Shown one piece after another: positions 24,838 to 35,600 of a stretch of 64,000 nucleotides of DNA (positions are counted from its first letter, which is position 1; each line of letters begins with the position of its first letter). Under the pieces are notes generated by a model. That model was not told where the DNA came from. It saw only the letters and a list, made by a program, of their open reading frames with translations, and did not search any database. The DNA is taken from NCBI RefSeq assembly GCF_041146795.1, contig NC_135172.1, positions 13,506,137 through 13,570,136 on the forward strand. Direction: 5' to 3'. The DNA comes from Maylandia zebra. Taxonomy: Eukaryota; Chordata; Actinopteri; Cichliformes; Cichlidae. The translations under genes and the position numbers were made by a program.

Positions 24838-24870
24838 ATGTGAATAAAATACTAGAAACACGACTTTTAT
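24134..24870 (+). other. Possible 3' UTR of the orphan exon
   Basis: Non-coding AT-rich sequence with T-runs (24240-24280 and 24523-24548) and a TG/AG dinucleotide tract (24802-24836). Candidate polyadenylation signals AATAAA occur near 24750 and at about 24843. It is listed only because it follows a coding-like stop without an intervening feature. Confidence 0.3.
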
Positions 24871-25842
24871 AACGTGGATTGATTTAAAAAGTAAACAGTA
24901 AAGTCCTGGAGGATGGATTTTATTGGCCTGTGTTATTTTGAGTAAACAGTCAGCTGTTGTGTATGCAGATATAGTTTCAGACAGGGGCCCAATGGCCACT
25001 CTGAGGGCATTAATAAGTATTTTAGTAACATTAAAGTTATAGATTAATCAGGTTTGATATTTTTTAACTAGTTCAAAGATTTAAAACTATTTTAGTGGGT
25101 TTCTTACACTTTTTGTCCAATCAGCAGCACTTTTTTTTTTTTTTTTTTTTTTTTTTCTTGCTAACATTTGTAGATGGTGTTCCTGTCACAAATGTTATAT
25201 GGATTGTTGTTGTTTTTAAATCCCTCAAGGTATACGTGCCTGTTATGACGCACAGTTTTCGTTTTCTTTTATTCGTCAAAATGAGCGCCGTGCCTTGTAA
25301 ATCTACAGCCAGTGAAAAATGTGGTTACAAATGTTGCGTTTCTTTTTAATATACAGCCAGTGTGATATAAGAATGAGATGCAAGTTGTTGTTTTTATTTA
25401 TAGTTTTTTTTTCCACTCACTGCATGCTGCTTGTGTTTGCATAATGTAAATTGTCTCTGCTCAGTGGAAACAATGTTCACTTACAATGTTTGTCATAGAA
25501 ATATACAACTTAAATTTGCAATGACATTGTAATGGTTGATATTGTAACAGTATTCAGTAGTAATTTACGGGGGGATGAAGCCCATCATTTGTCAGCAGGA
25601 TGATAATCCACAAATGTTTTTATTGCTGAGTAAAGTGAGTAAAGCTTTTGAGTAAAATATTGCAGCTGATTAATATTGATTTTTGGGAGAAACTGACATA
25701 TTTAAAAGAACCGTTGACGGCTGTAACATGTTTTCTGCCATTATAATCTGCTCTCTGAGTGATGCCATTAAAAACGTGTATCTTGCTGACTGTGGCCTGT
25801 TTACAGAGTTGTCACGTCTTCCTTCCAGATTGGAGGCGGTTG

Positions 25843-26328
25843 TTATCTGTTTGCAGCTGGACGAATGGATCGTATGATCTCATTGAGTTTCTTTTTAGGC
25901 ACCTTTGCCTCACTTGTTGGATCATTTGCCTTATTTTCCTTAGATCGAGGAACAGTGTCTGTCTGACTGGTAATGTCTTTCTTCTCATCCTTGGAAAGTT
26001 TCTTTTTTATTTGCTCTCCAACTCTTTCCAGCCCCCCTTTGTCCTTCTCCTTCCTTCCCGGTGAACCAGTTTGACTCGTCTCTTTCTTTGTGTAATCCAT
26101 CGAGAGTCCTTTCAGCAATGTCGGCACTTTGTTTGCTGTCAGTGACGGTTTCTTCTTGGAATGCTTGTCCTTCCTCGACTTTTTCACACTCAGTTTGTCC
26201 AGCGACAGAGCGTTCTTTTTGCGTTTCTTATGAGGCAGCACCCTCTTCAGTTGACTCCAGGTCTTTTTCAGAGGTGATTTCTTCTTCTTCGGCCAAAAGA
26301 TGGTTGTTTTTGAGGAGGAGCCACCCAT
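25843..26328 (-). CDS. Lysine-rich protein with a myristoylation-type N-terminus (161 aa), unknown
   Basis: I do not recognise this protein. The N-terminus MGGSSSK fits the N-myristoylation rule (Gly2, Ser6, Lys7). It is followed by strongly basic clusters (PKKKKSPLKK, HKKRKK, KKSRKDKHSKKK), an arrangement that in other proteins gives lipid-plus-charge membrane anchoring or nuclear targeting. Thirty-nine of 161 residues are lysine; no transmembrane segment or known domain is visible. The ATG has a purine at -3 and G at +4 and lies 7 bases after a good acceptor (cttcttcctgcag), so an untranslated first exon is expected; a donor at about 27682 (gcg|gtacgt, minus strand) would serve. AATAAA on the minus strand at 25619-25624 fits the 3' end. 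The structure supports a real gene, but low-complexity lysine codons could also arise by chance. Confidence 0.55.
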   Translation of the reverse strand: MGGSSSKTTIFWPKKKKSPLKKTWSQLKRVLPHKKRKKNALSLDKLSVKKSRKDKHSKKKPSLTANKVPTLLKGLSMDYTKKETSQTGSPGRKEKDKGGLERVGEQIKKKLSKDEKKDITSQTDTVPRSKENKANDPTSEAKVPKKKLNEIIRSIRPAANR

Positions 26329-26756
26329 TGCTGACCTGCAGGAAGAAGTAAAATGTGATCAGCACAAACGCACAAGTTTGTTCTGGCAGCTTTTTACAAC
26401 AGTTTAACACAGCTATAAATATACCTCATACATAATACCTAAACAATTTGAAAGCTAGATTTTAAGATTGTTTAAATAAAAACTCCTAACGTGTAACTGT
26501 GTCTTGATGCATGCGCAGTCATCCAGGTAAGAATGTGTAAGTATATTTGGAGTTTTGGGATAAGCAAAATTTGAAAACATCAGCAGGGTCATTCCAAGCT
26601 GATGGTGGTTAAATGTATTTCAGTGTTAGGTCTTAGAAAAGGGCTGTATTTGATTATTACCTACTCATCTGGTTAATTTGATTATATTACAGAGTTTAGT
26701 TCTCAGTCAAGGAGAAAGTTAATTAATGATGGTGATCTAAGGTAAAGACGCCCAAC

Positions 26757-27000
26757 AAGGCTCAACATCCTCTAGTGGGCTCCTGCCCAGCACTGTGACA
26801 GCTGATTGGCAGTTACCATAAAATACCAGAAGTGGCAGCTCCACCATTGGAGCCAGGTGGAACCTCAGACTGTCCAGGAGCTAAGTGATGCCCTGATCCA
26901 GCTGGGGGGGTGCATCTGTTGTCTCATTGGGTGCATGCTACAATGTTATAAGGCATGTGTACAAGCATGTGAGGGCAAGACAAATTTGAGTTACTGCAAG
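26757..27000 (+). pseudogene. Tc1-like transposase C-terminal relic
   Basis: The plus frame 26806-27003 reads QVEPQTVQELSDALIQL and later CKACVQACEG-like text. This matches the C-terminal tail of the fish Tc1-like transposase whose middle part is seen at 1-290 (recognised from memory). The catalytic part is missing, so it is a dead fragment just upstream of the lysine-rich gene's coding exon. Confidence 0.55.
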
Positions 27001-27285
27001 TAAATTTCAGTAGAGTGGACTAGCCTGCATAGTTTTTCCACTTTGATATTCAGTATCTTTAACTTCAGCCCTCTGTAGTTTCCTTCATAACACATGATCC
27101 AGTCCGTATCAGTATAGATATCCAGAAGATTTTATTATTATTGTTTTTTTTTTTACAATTGAGATCTGATGTCTTTAAGTGTTCCTTTAATTTTTTGACC
27201 AGTGTAAATATAGATAGGTATTTATATAGGTGTAGATATACAGAAATATAGTGTGCTTTTAAATTTCTAGTTTGGTGATTTATAT

Positions 27286-27335
27286 GAATAGTATGGTAAT
27301 TTCACAAGCCATATATGGAAATTACCATACTATTC
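27286..27335. repeat. Perfect inverted repeat, 18-bp arms
   Basis: The arm gaatagtatggtaatttc (27286-27303), a 14-base spacer and its exact reverse complement (27318-27335) form a 50-base stem-loop. It lies in the proposed leader intron of the lysine-rich gene. It could be a small palindromic transposable element or a hairpin transcript; nothing else supports a function. Confidence 0.85.
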
Positions 27336-27339
27336 ACAG

Positions 27340-29180
27340 ACCAGAAACCACACATTGAAGATGTGTTGATTACACTTTCCTGTCACATTTACTTAGGGTT
27401 AGGGTTTAAGGTTTCACTCAAAATGCACATATAAATAGTATCACTGTTCAAACTAATGTTACTCCACTCTGGACTATCACTTCAGTCTCTGCTATTTGCA
27501 ACAATGACTGTCACAATAAGTAGCTTTGGTAGTAGAAGTACAACAGAAAGAGTTATCAAAACTGACAACTTTTATATTTCAAAAGGTAAAAGAAGTATAA
27601 CAAAGATCAGTTCCTCTTCATACTATATTATCTGATACTAAAACCTCCAGGCAGAAAGCCAGGGTAATGAAGTCTACGTACCGCGAGTGCTCTCCACAGT
27701 CAGACCGAACAAATGTTTTGGATGACTTTCTGTGTCGTCTGTGCCGAGTTTAAACCTGAGACTTGCTTATAACGAACATTTACACAACACTTACCCTTAT
27801 GGAAAGTCTCTTAAGAATCAACATCAGATAACACCGCTGTCCTCCTGACTGTGACAAAGACTGGGCTTTTTTCATGTGATCATGCACCAAACACAGACAG
27901 AAAAACCTGGAAGAACCAACCTGTTCTGTGACATTCTCCAGAGCTGACTCTGCTTGTGTTTCTGCTATGTCAAAGAGGCATGTCTCCCTCTTAAAAATCC
28001 ATTATGGACACTTATGAATATGACATGTATGTTTGCTGATTACAGTTTTGCACTTACACAACTGTCCATTTACATTTAACCGGAGTGCCCTGTGGATCAA
28101 TGTTGAACTTTGTGCTTTTCTGTTTGGGTTTTTTTTTCTTTTTGGATGAACTTCAACAACAACTGAGCACAATGTCAAGCACCCCCTCACCCTGGGTCCT
28201 GTGTCACAGAAGGTTTGAACTGAAATAAAACGGAAGCTCGCTGATCCAGAAGATAAATCATTCACATTCTCACTCTCTCTTGTTCGGCTTTATCCTCTCT
28301 GCTCAGAAATCTCAGAGTCACCCAGTTTCATTTCAACCAGATTCCTGATGCAGTTTGCAGGTTTCTGGGCATGATGTTTGCTCACACGAGATCTAGCTCC
28401 TGCAGTTTCTTACACAGTGCAAAAGCTTTCTAAAACATTCAAGCTTAAACGGTTTTCTTGTGTTTCCTGGATGCCGCAAGAGAAATGCTTCCATAAAACG
28501 AAGATTCTTTGAGATTTTGTGTGTTAAGACTTAAGCTGTGCTGCAGCATGGCTTTTTTAGCAGCACATTGCTGATGTTTTGATTGTCAGGGTGGTTTCCT
28601 GTTTCCTGAGTTTGTAACACCTAACACTGGTTATATTCGCTAAAATGTTTTGGTTGTCTAAATTCATAGGGTGCCGAGCTGGCACTGAATGAATTTCAGC
28701 ATTTTCTTCTGTCTGCAGGCAGCTGTTTCATAATTTGTGGTCATGCAAACCTTCAACCTCCAAGGGCCCAACCAGATAAGAGCATCAGACTGTGGTTTTT
28801 AGGTTAACTATCACATGGGAGGAAAAACTTATCAATAACAAGACCATGTAAGGGTCTTAGGGTGACAAATCTATGTAAGGTCTAGCCCTCGGTTCACAGG
28901 TTCATGGGGGTGTCAGAGTGCTTCAGTTTGTTTTTATCATAAAATCTTTTGTTTGTTTCTGTAGTTTGGTTCGGTAGGCTATAGTAAAGCTACTCATTTG
29001 TGTGACGCTTGGGTAAAATTTGCAAGAATTTCACGCAAACTTTTCACTTTCTCTTTGAGGTTACTGCGTTAGAATACGGTGTGAAAATGAACGTGAATAA
29101 GGCTGTAACATGACACAATGTGGAACAAACGAAGCGCTGTGAATACTTTCCAGATGTAGTGAGTGATCGTGTGAGTGATC
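27340..29180. other. Region between the lysine-rich gene and camsap3
   Basis: No coding exon was seen. It includes the proposed untranslated first exon of the lysine-rich gene (minus, ending at about 27682) and a short ttagggttaggg stretch near 27393. The two genes are divergently oriented across this stretch, about 2 kb between putative starts. Confidence 0.4.
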
Positions 29181-29654
29181 GAGTTGATGCCTTGCTCAAG
29201 GGCGCCGCCGTGTGGAGGAAGGAGGCTGTTACTCGCGTTTATGCCGAGTCTACAGGCTGAAAAGTGGCGTCGGGTAATTCCATCAATGTGCTCTTGTGAA
29301 CCGGAGCGGAGGTTTGTTAGTGCTGTTTGTGCTGCTGCGGAGAGCATCGCCGATCTGAGAAACATCCTCATTGGCTGATTTGTGACGTTTAGGGGGGCGT
29401 GGAGCCGGCTTGGTGGCACCAGTGTGACATTTATTTTTTAAAAGAAACAAATCTGTCAGCAGACCACGTTTCTATTATCAACCCTCTGTTTGTGATAACT
29501 GATTTATTATCATTCATTTGTTTGTCTTCAGTCTAAATCGCAGAGCCCTCCTCCGTTTCCCCTCCTCCCCCGCCTCCTTCTCCATCCCTCCTCCTCACAT
29601 TTCCCCGGTGCTGCTGCTGCTGCCTCCGTGTCTTCGGTGCGGTACACCGCAGCC
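29180..29654 (+). promoter_or_regulatory. camsap3: CpG-rich promoter and leader of camsap3
   Basis: CpG and GC content rise at about 29180 and stay high through the first coding exon. The leader just before the ATG is a C-rich pyrimidine tract with cct repeats. The ATG context (gcagccATGG) is a strong start. No TATA box is evident. Confidence 0.5.
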
Positions 29655-32600
29655 ATGGTGGACTCTCCCAGCGCGATGAAGAAGACCTTCTCGGTGCCGG
29701 AGATCAAACCGCTGGACCAGTACGACTTCAATCGAGCCAAGATCTGCGCCAGCGTTCGGTGGCTGCTGTCGAAATCCTACGGCTCTGCAGGTACCCTCCA
29801 GCCTCTACCCACAGCTGAGGCGCATCTTGGGTGGGGCGCTTAATAATTTATCCCGCTGTATCCCGCTCCATATGCAGCTCCGAGTCCGTCTAACCCCGCT
29901 ATCTGCCTTCAAAGGAAAGCCCTTCTCCGCGTCATCCATCATTATCATCCTCTGCCCCGACGATGCTCGTGGTCAACCTGGGCCAGCGTCTCCCCCCTCT
30001 ATCGGGTGTGCAGTTTCCACAGCGCGTGCAGGTTATCATATTAGCCAATTATTTGACGTGAGCACGAGGCTTGTCAGAAGGAATCTCCTCAGTGGTGCGT
30101 GATGCGTGGAGGAACCGGACAACAAAGCCTTTGTCAGAGCCGGGCTCAGTCAGGCCTGTGGAGAGATTTGTAACGACGGGCAAATTTATTTGTTGGGTTT
30201 TTTTGTGGATTTGGGAAATGTGTATGTATAGCTCATGCGTGGGCCTGCTCTAAATGGGTCAAGACCGCATAATATTTGTGTCACTGTTACGCACGCACGG
30301 TGTGGTGAAGGTGACACAGTGGGGCTGCTAAGACAATGGATGGCTTTCTTGCACCACACGCATTCATTCCCTGAAGAAGTTCTGAATAAACCCGGCACAA
30401 GTGCCACCTCCTCCCTGCATTAACAGGCCAAAGAATGCAGAGGGTTTCTGAATGCTGTAAGCAGGTGTAGGTGCAGCATCCTGCTGCGATAAACCACCTC
30501 TCACGAAGACCACGTTGTTTAGATTTTGGTTACACTGTGAAAGAAATGTTAGGTCAGCTTTGGTCTTTGTGCACTTTATGCCTGCTCTGTATCGGGTGAC
30601 ATCATGCTGCGTGGCTGGGTCTGCAATCAGCAGTTTTGTCATTTGATCAGACCAACCGACCAAAACAAAACCGTATTTGATTTTGAAGCAGTTCAGTATC
30701 CTGCCAGCTGCTATTGCTCTGGTTAGTGTTGTGGCTACCTCCGGCCTCCTGTTAGCATGATAAATGTGACAAGACCCAATCTCACATAATGTGCATGTAG
30801 GAAGGTTCAGACTGTGCTGGCTAATGCAGTGATGTCACACAGCAGGCTAACTAAGCAGTAGTAAACCTGCGCATGTAATAATCCAGGTTATCTGCTGCAG
30901 TAATGGCTTTAGACAGAATTTCATATCACATTTGTGTCTGGCCTCCCCGTCAGTGCAGGACAGCAGAGAGGAGGAGAGATGAGCTGTAAGCCTCTCAGCA
31001 GGGAGGCTTCATTGTTATCCGTCAACTGGAAAATGTCCACTGGGGTGTCTTGTCGAATTTTTAATGGAAGCCCCGAAGAAAATGGCACTAATAAAGCCGC
31101 ACATGAGATTCATGCACCGGTCACAGTCCTCACACTGACGAGGTTTATTATTCCACCCAAACAGTGGACAGGACCGCAGAGAGCTGTTATCTAATGATTG
31201 TGTCACTTTAAAACAAACAGAGACATTATGAAACCAGTTGTATTTTTTTTCTTGGTATCATGTGGTTTCCAAGTCAAGTTAGGTAATAGTCTTCTAGTAA
31301 AGACTCCGTGACCTTTATTTAACCAGGAAATGGCCTCACTGAGAGTCAGTCCTCTTTGGCAGGATTGTCCTGTCTGAGCAGGAGTCACGCATCATCAATA
31401 AAATATTTCTAACTCACGAGAAGTGACAAACCGAGAGTCACCACATGCGTATGTGTTCACATCAGTTTTAGCTCTGTGTTTGGTCTACACCAACTAGAAC
31501 TGAACCACCTTCTGTGAGTGCTGGGGATTTAGCAACCATTCAACTTTTTCAGATGCAACCCAAAATAATGGTGACTTAAATTTATGTCCTGAAAGACATT
31601 CATAGGTTTCCCTGGTAGTAAGGAAATCATCAATTTCAGCAAATGTAACCCTGAAATGATGAGTGGACTTTAACTCAACATGAATTTAAATTCGTCTAAA
31701 CAGAGGAACCATTTGAATTCAAGCACATTAGTACCTTCTCTCAGTTTTCAAGCTTATATGTTACAAATTCCCATTTTAACTCGTGGAATATTCTGCTTTT
31801 CTTTGATAGAACAGGATGTTTTTCATGTTCTGGGATAATGGTTGCACAAGGAAACAATCTGAAGAGTCTGAAGAGTCTGAGATTGGCTCTGGAAATCTAT
31901 CCTGGACATTGTTCATTGTTTTTAGAATGATTAGCAGGTCAATCCATGGAGAAAATAATCCATATCTGCTTCCCTAAACACGTGTTTGCACTGTGGTAGA
32001 AAGATTTAAATGGATAGCTCCACAGTCCTGTTTGTAATGTTCCCTACTCTGCAGTCCAGTCTCATTGCCTCAGCTGTGATTGGGACAAATGGCCACTTTC
32101 CATTTTCATCGTTCCCATAGTGACCGAAGTCCTGTTTCCTCCCAGCTCTCTTTACAGAGTCTGAAAGGCAAAGGGGTCCAACCCCAAAAACAGTGCGCGT
32201 GTGTCACACTGCACTGCAGTGTGTGCTCAGTGTAATCGATGTGCTCGTCAAATCTTTTGTCTCCTCTCCTCAGAGAAATGGGCCACAGCATAGGAAGGAG
32301 GAGTTTCAGTTACATAAGTAAGCCTTACGACAGTGGAGAGTAGTTGTGGCGCTCATTGCGGGTCACTCTGAAAATGTGTGTGGATGGATCAAGAAGTGAG
32401 GGGGTAGAAAATAATGGCAGAGACTTAAAGAGATCAGGGACTGACTGCAGAGTGAACGGAAGTCATGCGAGCTCTGAGAGTTCCTTCAAATCTACTCCAG
32501 TCTTCCAGATCATGCCAAGTTGGAATATGGGTCAGTCAGGGAATTGTGTGTTTTTGTGGTCACAGTGTGTATGTGTCTATGAACTGACCAACTCCTAGCG

Positions 32601-35600
32601 GACTGGACATGTTCACAAACACACACTCTCTTGTCTGGGTAACCTAGCTGAGCTGTACATGAAGATGATGACATTATTGCCTCCTGCAGTCAGATTCTGT
32701 AGCTTTCCGTCACAGATTTCCATTGTGGGAATACGTCTTCAGTGTGTTCCATAAGTTATTTATATTTTTCCACAGTTTATGTGACAAGGCTGGCTGCAAA
32801 CAGCCTGTGTGACTGCTGCGGCCTTTATTTTACATTGGGCAGTGTTTTCATAAAGCCTTTCTCTGCATCAGAATTCCATCTGGCAGTTTTTACCGTTCCC
32901 AGAGCACAGCACAGGAAAGCTCAGTGTTTTCTCCTCATATATATCGGCTCACATGCACCTAAGAGATGTAGCTCTTGTATAAAGTGGACAAGTTCTTATT
33001 CTCAATGATCTCGGCTTGGAGATAATAGATGAGTGTACAGCTTGCACCATTCAGTGACCGTCCTTTGAATTTCTAAACACAGTTGTATCTTTTGCATCTA
33101 GCGTCGTTTCTTTAAGCATAAGCATTGTTGCAGATCAGGTACACCCTTTCATGGAAACGGCATTCCCTGTTGGCTGTGGCCTCTTTCAGCAGGATAAAGG
33201 ATCTGTTGACAACAACATGGTGCCAGATACCACAGCACACCTTCAGTGGTCCATGCCTCAAAAGGTCGGGGCTGTTTTTCCAGCAAAAGGGGAACAACAC
33301 CTTATTGGACACGTGGTCATGATGTAATGCCTGATCGGTGTGTAAAGAGGAGCTAGAAGTTGGTGCTTTAATCTCAAACCTCTTTTTCAAAAGCTGCTAC
33401 TGGTCAAACTGGCAGTTAAAAATATTTCATAAAGAATTTTTCTCTTTACCTTTGCATGCTAGCAGCATCCATTAAGCTAATATGCTAATTGTAAGAAGAT
33501 TTAAGGTCAGATTTACTGAACAGGCCAAAATAGCGTGGAAGTCAAATCTCAAATACGTTTTTTTCTATGCTTTTTAACTAGCTTTCATACTCCATTGGAT
33601 GTATCAGCAAAGAACTTCGGGTTAGTATCTTGCCCAAGGATATTTGGCATGCAGACTGAAGGGAGCCAGGGATCAAACTACCAACCTTCCAATCAGCAGA
33701 TGACCTGCTCTACCTCCTTAGCTACAGCTACCTTGTAATAGGTGTGATTCAGTGTTAAATATCTGTACAATTAAGAATATCTGCTTGATTTAAATAGTCC
33801 CTTCTCTATATTTTGTGCCTTGAAAGAGTAACTTCCAGAATCACAAATGCGACAGGGTCAGTTGCAAAAAGCTCTACGTTCCCACCTCTTGTCACTGTGC
33901 TCTCTTAGTAAATTCCAACAAAAACCCAGTTTGTGATGGAACAGTGTGTTAGTAAATCTGGCCTGTGAAGTGAGCTCTGACCACCATGTGAATGAGAGCG
34001 AGGCAGGTGATCCACTGTGGTGACCCCTAAAGAGAGCAGCCAACAGGAGAAGACCTGTTGGCTGCTAATATTTGCTAATATGGACTCTTCTTCCAAAAAC
34101 CAAAGTGAGAATGTCCTTTTCTTTTCAGAGAACGTTCCGGTGGAGTTGCGCGATCCGCTCTATAAGGACCAGTATGAACAAGAGCACCTCAAGCCGGCTG
34201 TCTCCAAGCTGCTTCTCTCCCCGGAGATCTACTGCAGAGCTCAGGCACTGCTTGCCCAGGCACACGGGGTCTCTCAGCCAGCATCGCAGGGGTCTCCAGC
34301 TGATAACTCTGCCCTCCTGCAGTTCCTCATTAAGAAAGGTTTCGCTCCGAAGGTCCAGGATGCCGATGTCACAGAGGAGGACCTTAGCAGTAGCCCTATT
34401 AAAACGGTGTGTGTTGTGTATTTGTATGATGGCGTATTTTCTACTTTAAATTCAACCTGCAAGTAGTTGAATGCTTTCAGCATCTCAGGTAGCATTTGAA
34501 TAGTCACTTAAATACAATTTAAAAACATTTTTTATAGGAGGTTTCCAATGTAAGATTGGATCATTTACAGGAAGGAAAAGAGTCAGATCTTCAGACTGGC
34601 CTTTCCAACTGTGCCAACATTTCAGTCTCAGTCATACCAGCTACTCAGGTGCTTAAATGGTCCTTCTTCTCCCTGATTGGTGCAGAAAGCCCACCTCGCC
34701 CTTATTGACTCGCTGATGTCACTGGCTACCAAAGAGACGGTGGGTCAGGTGAAAATGGCGGTGGAGGCGGAGCAGATGGGTGTTGGAGCGCCGTGGGAGA
34801 ATGGACTGCTCTTCTGGGTCAACAGGGTGAGAACACAACATCGGTGATTTCTGCTGGTCTCAGCAGATTCAACTTCTGTCCCAGTTCATGGTTTTTATTG
34901 GTTTAAAGCCTTAGATTAAGTTATCACACATAACACAACATCACTGACAGGACTAGTCATGAGAATCTGAATGCTGAAATACCACAGACTCTGCATTGTC
35001 TCCAGTGGCAACCTGAGGTTAGCTCCAAAAGCGAATCAATCCACACCGACTGTTAAAATGTCCAGCTTTACAACAAAAATAAACACGTTTACAACCTGAC
35101 ACAAAGAAGCGTTGGTCTTTGTAGCAGAGAAGACATAAAAAAACCTCACTAGATGAAATTGTATTGAGATTCAAAGTTATGCAGATTTACATGACCATTT
35201 CATCCTCAGATGGATGCTGTCAAGAGACGGACATAACTACTATGATGACAACCACTGGTTTCTACTGGTTTAAAGCATCACTATTTCCACAATCACTGAA
35301 TGGTGTTTTGATTCTGGGCGTGACAAGAGAGGGGAGGACGACGTGTCAATCACATGTTGTTAGCCTGTGAACGTATCTTGGATAATTGTTGTTTCTGACT
35401 CGTGGAATGAACGAATCTTGTAAAATGGGCAGACTTGTTTACAGTCCATGATGTCCCCCATCTCTCACGCCATGACAGCTGGGATAGTGAAACTTGCTAA
35501 TTAAGCTAAAGAAATTATCATTATAATTTCATTATCAGCTAATGCTAGCACGTTAGCTAGCATTGGCTAAGAAACATTTTATTTCTTGTGATAAAACATT

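Noticed and set aside
26061-26351. 96-codon plus-strand frame
   Set aside because: Antisense to the lysine-rich gene; its serine-rich text is what lysine codons give in reverse. The minus frame has the start context and splice signals.
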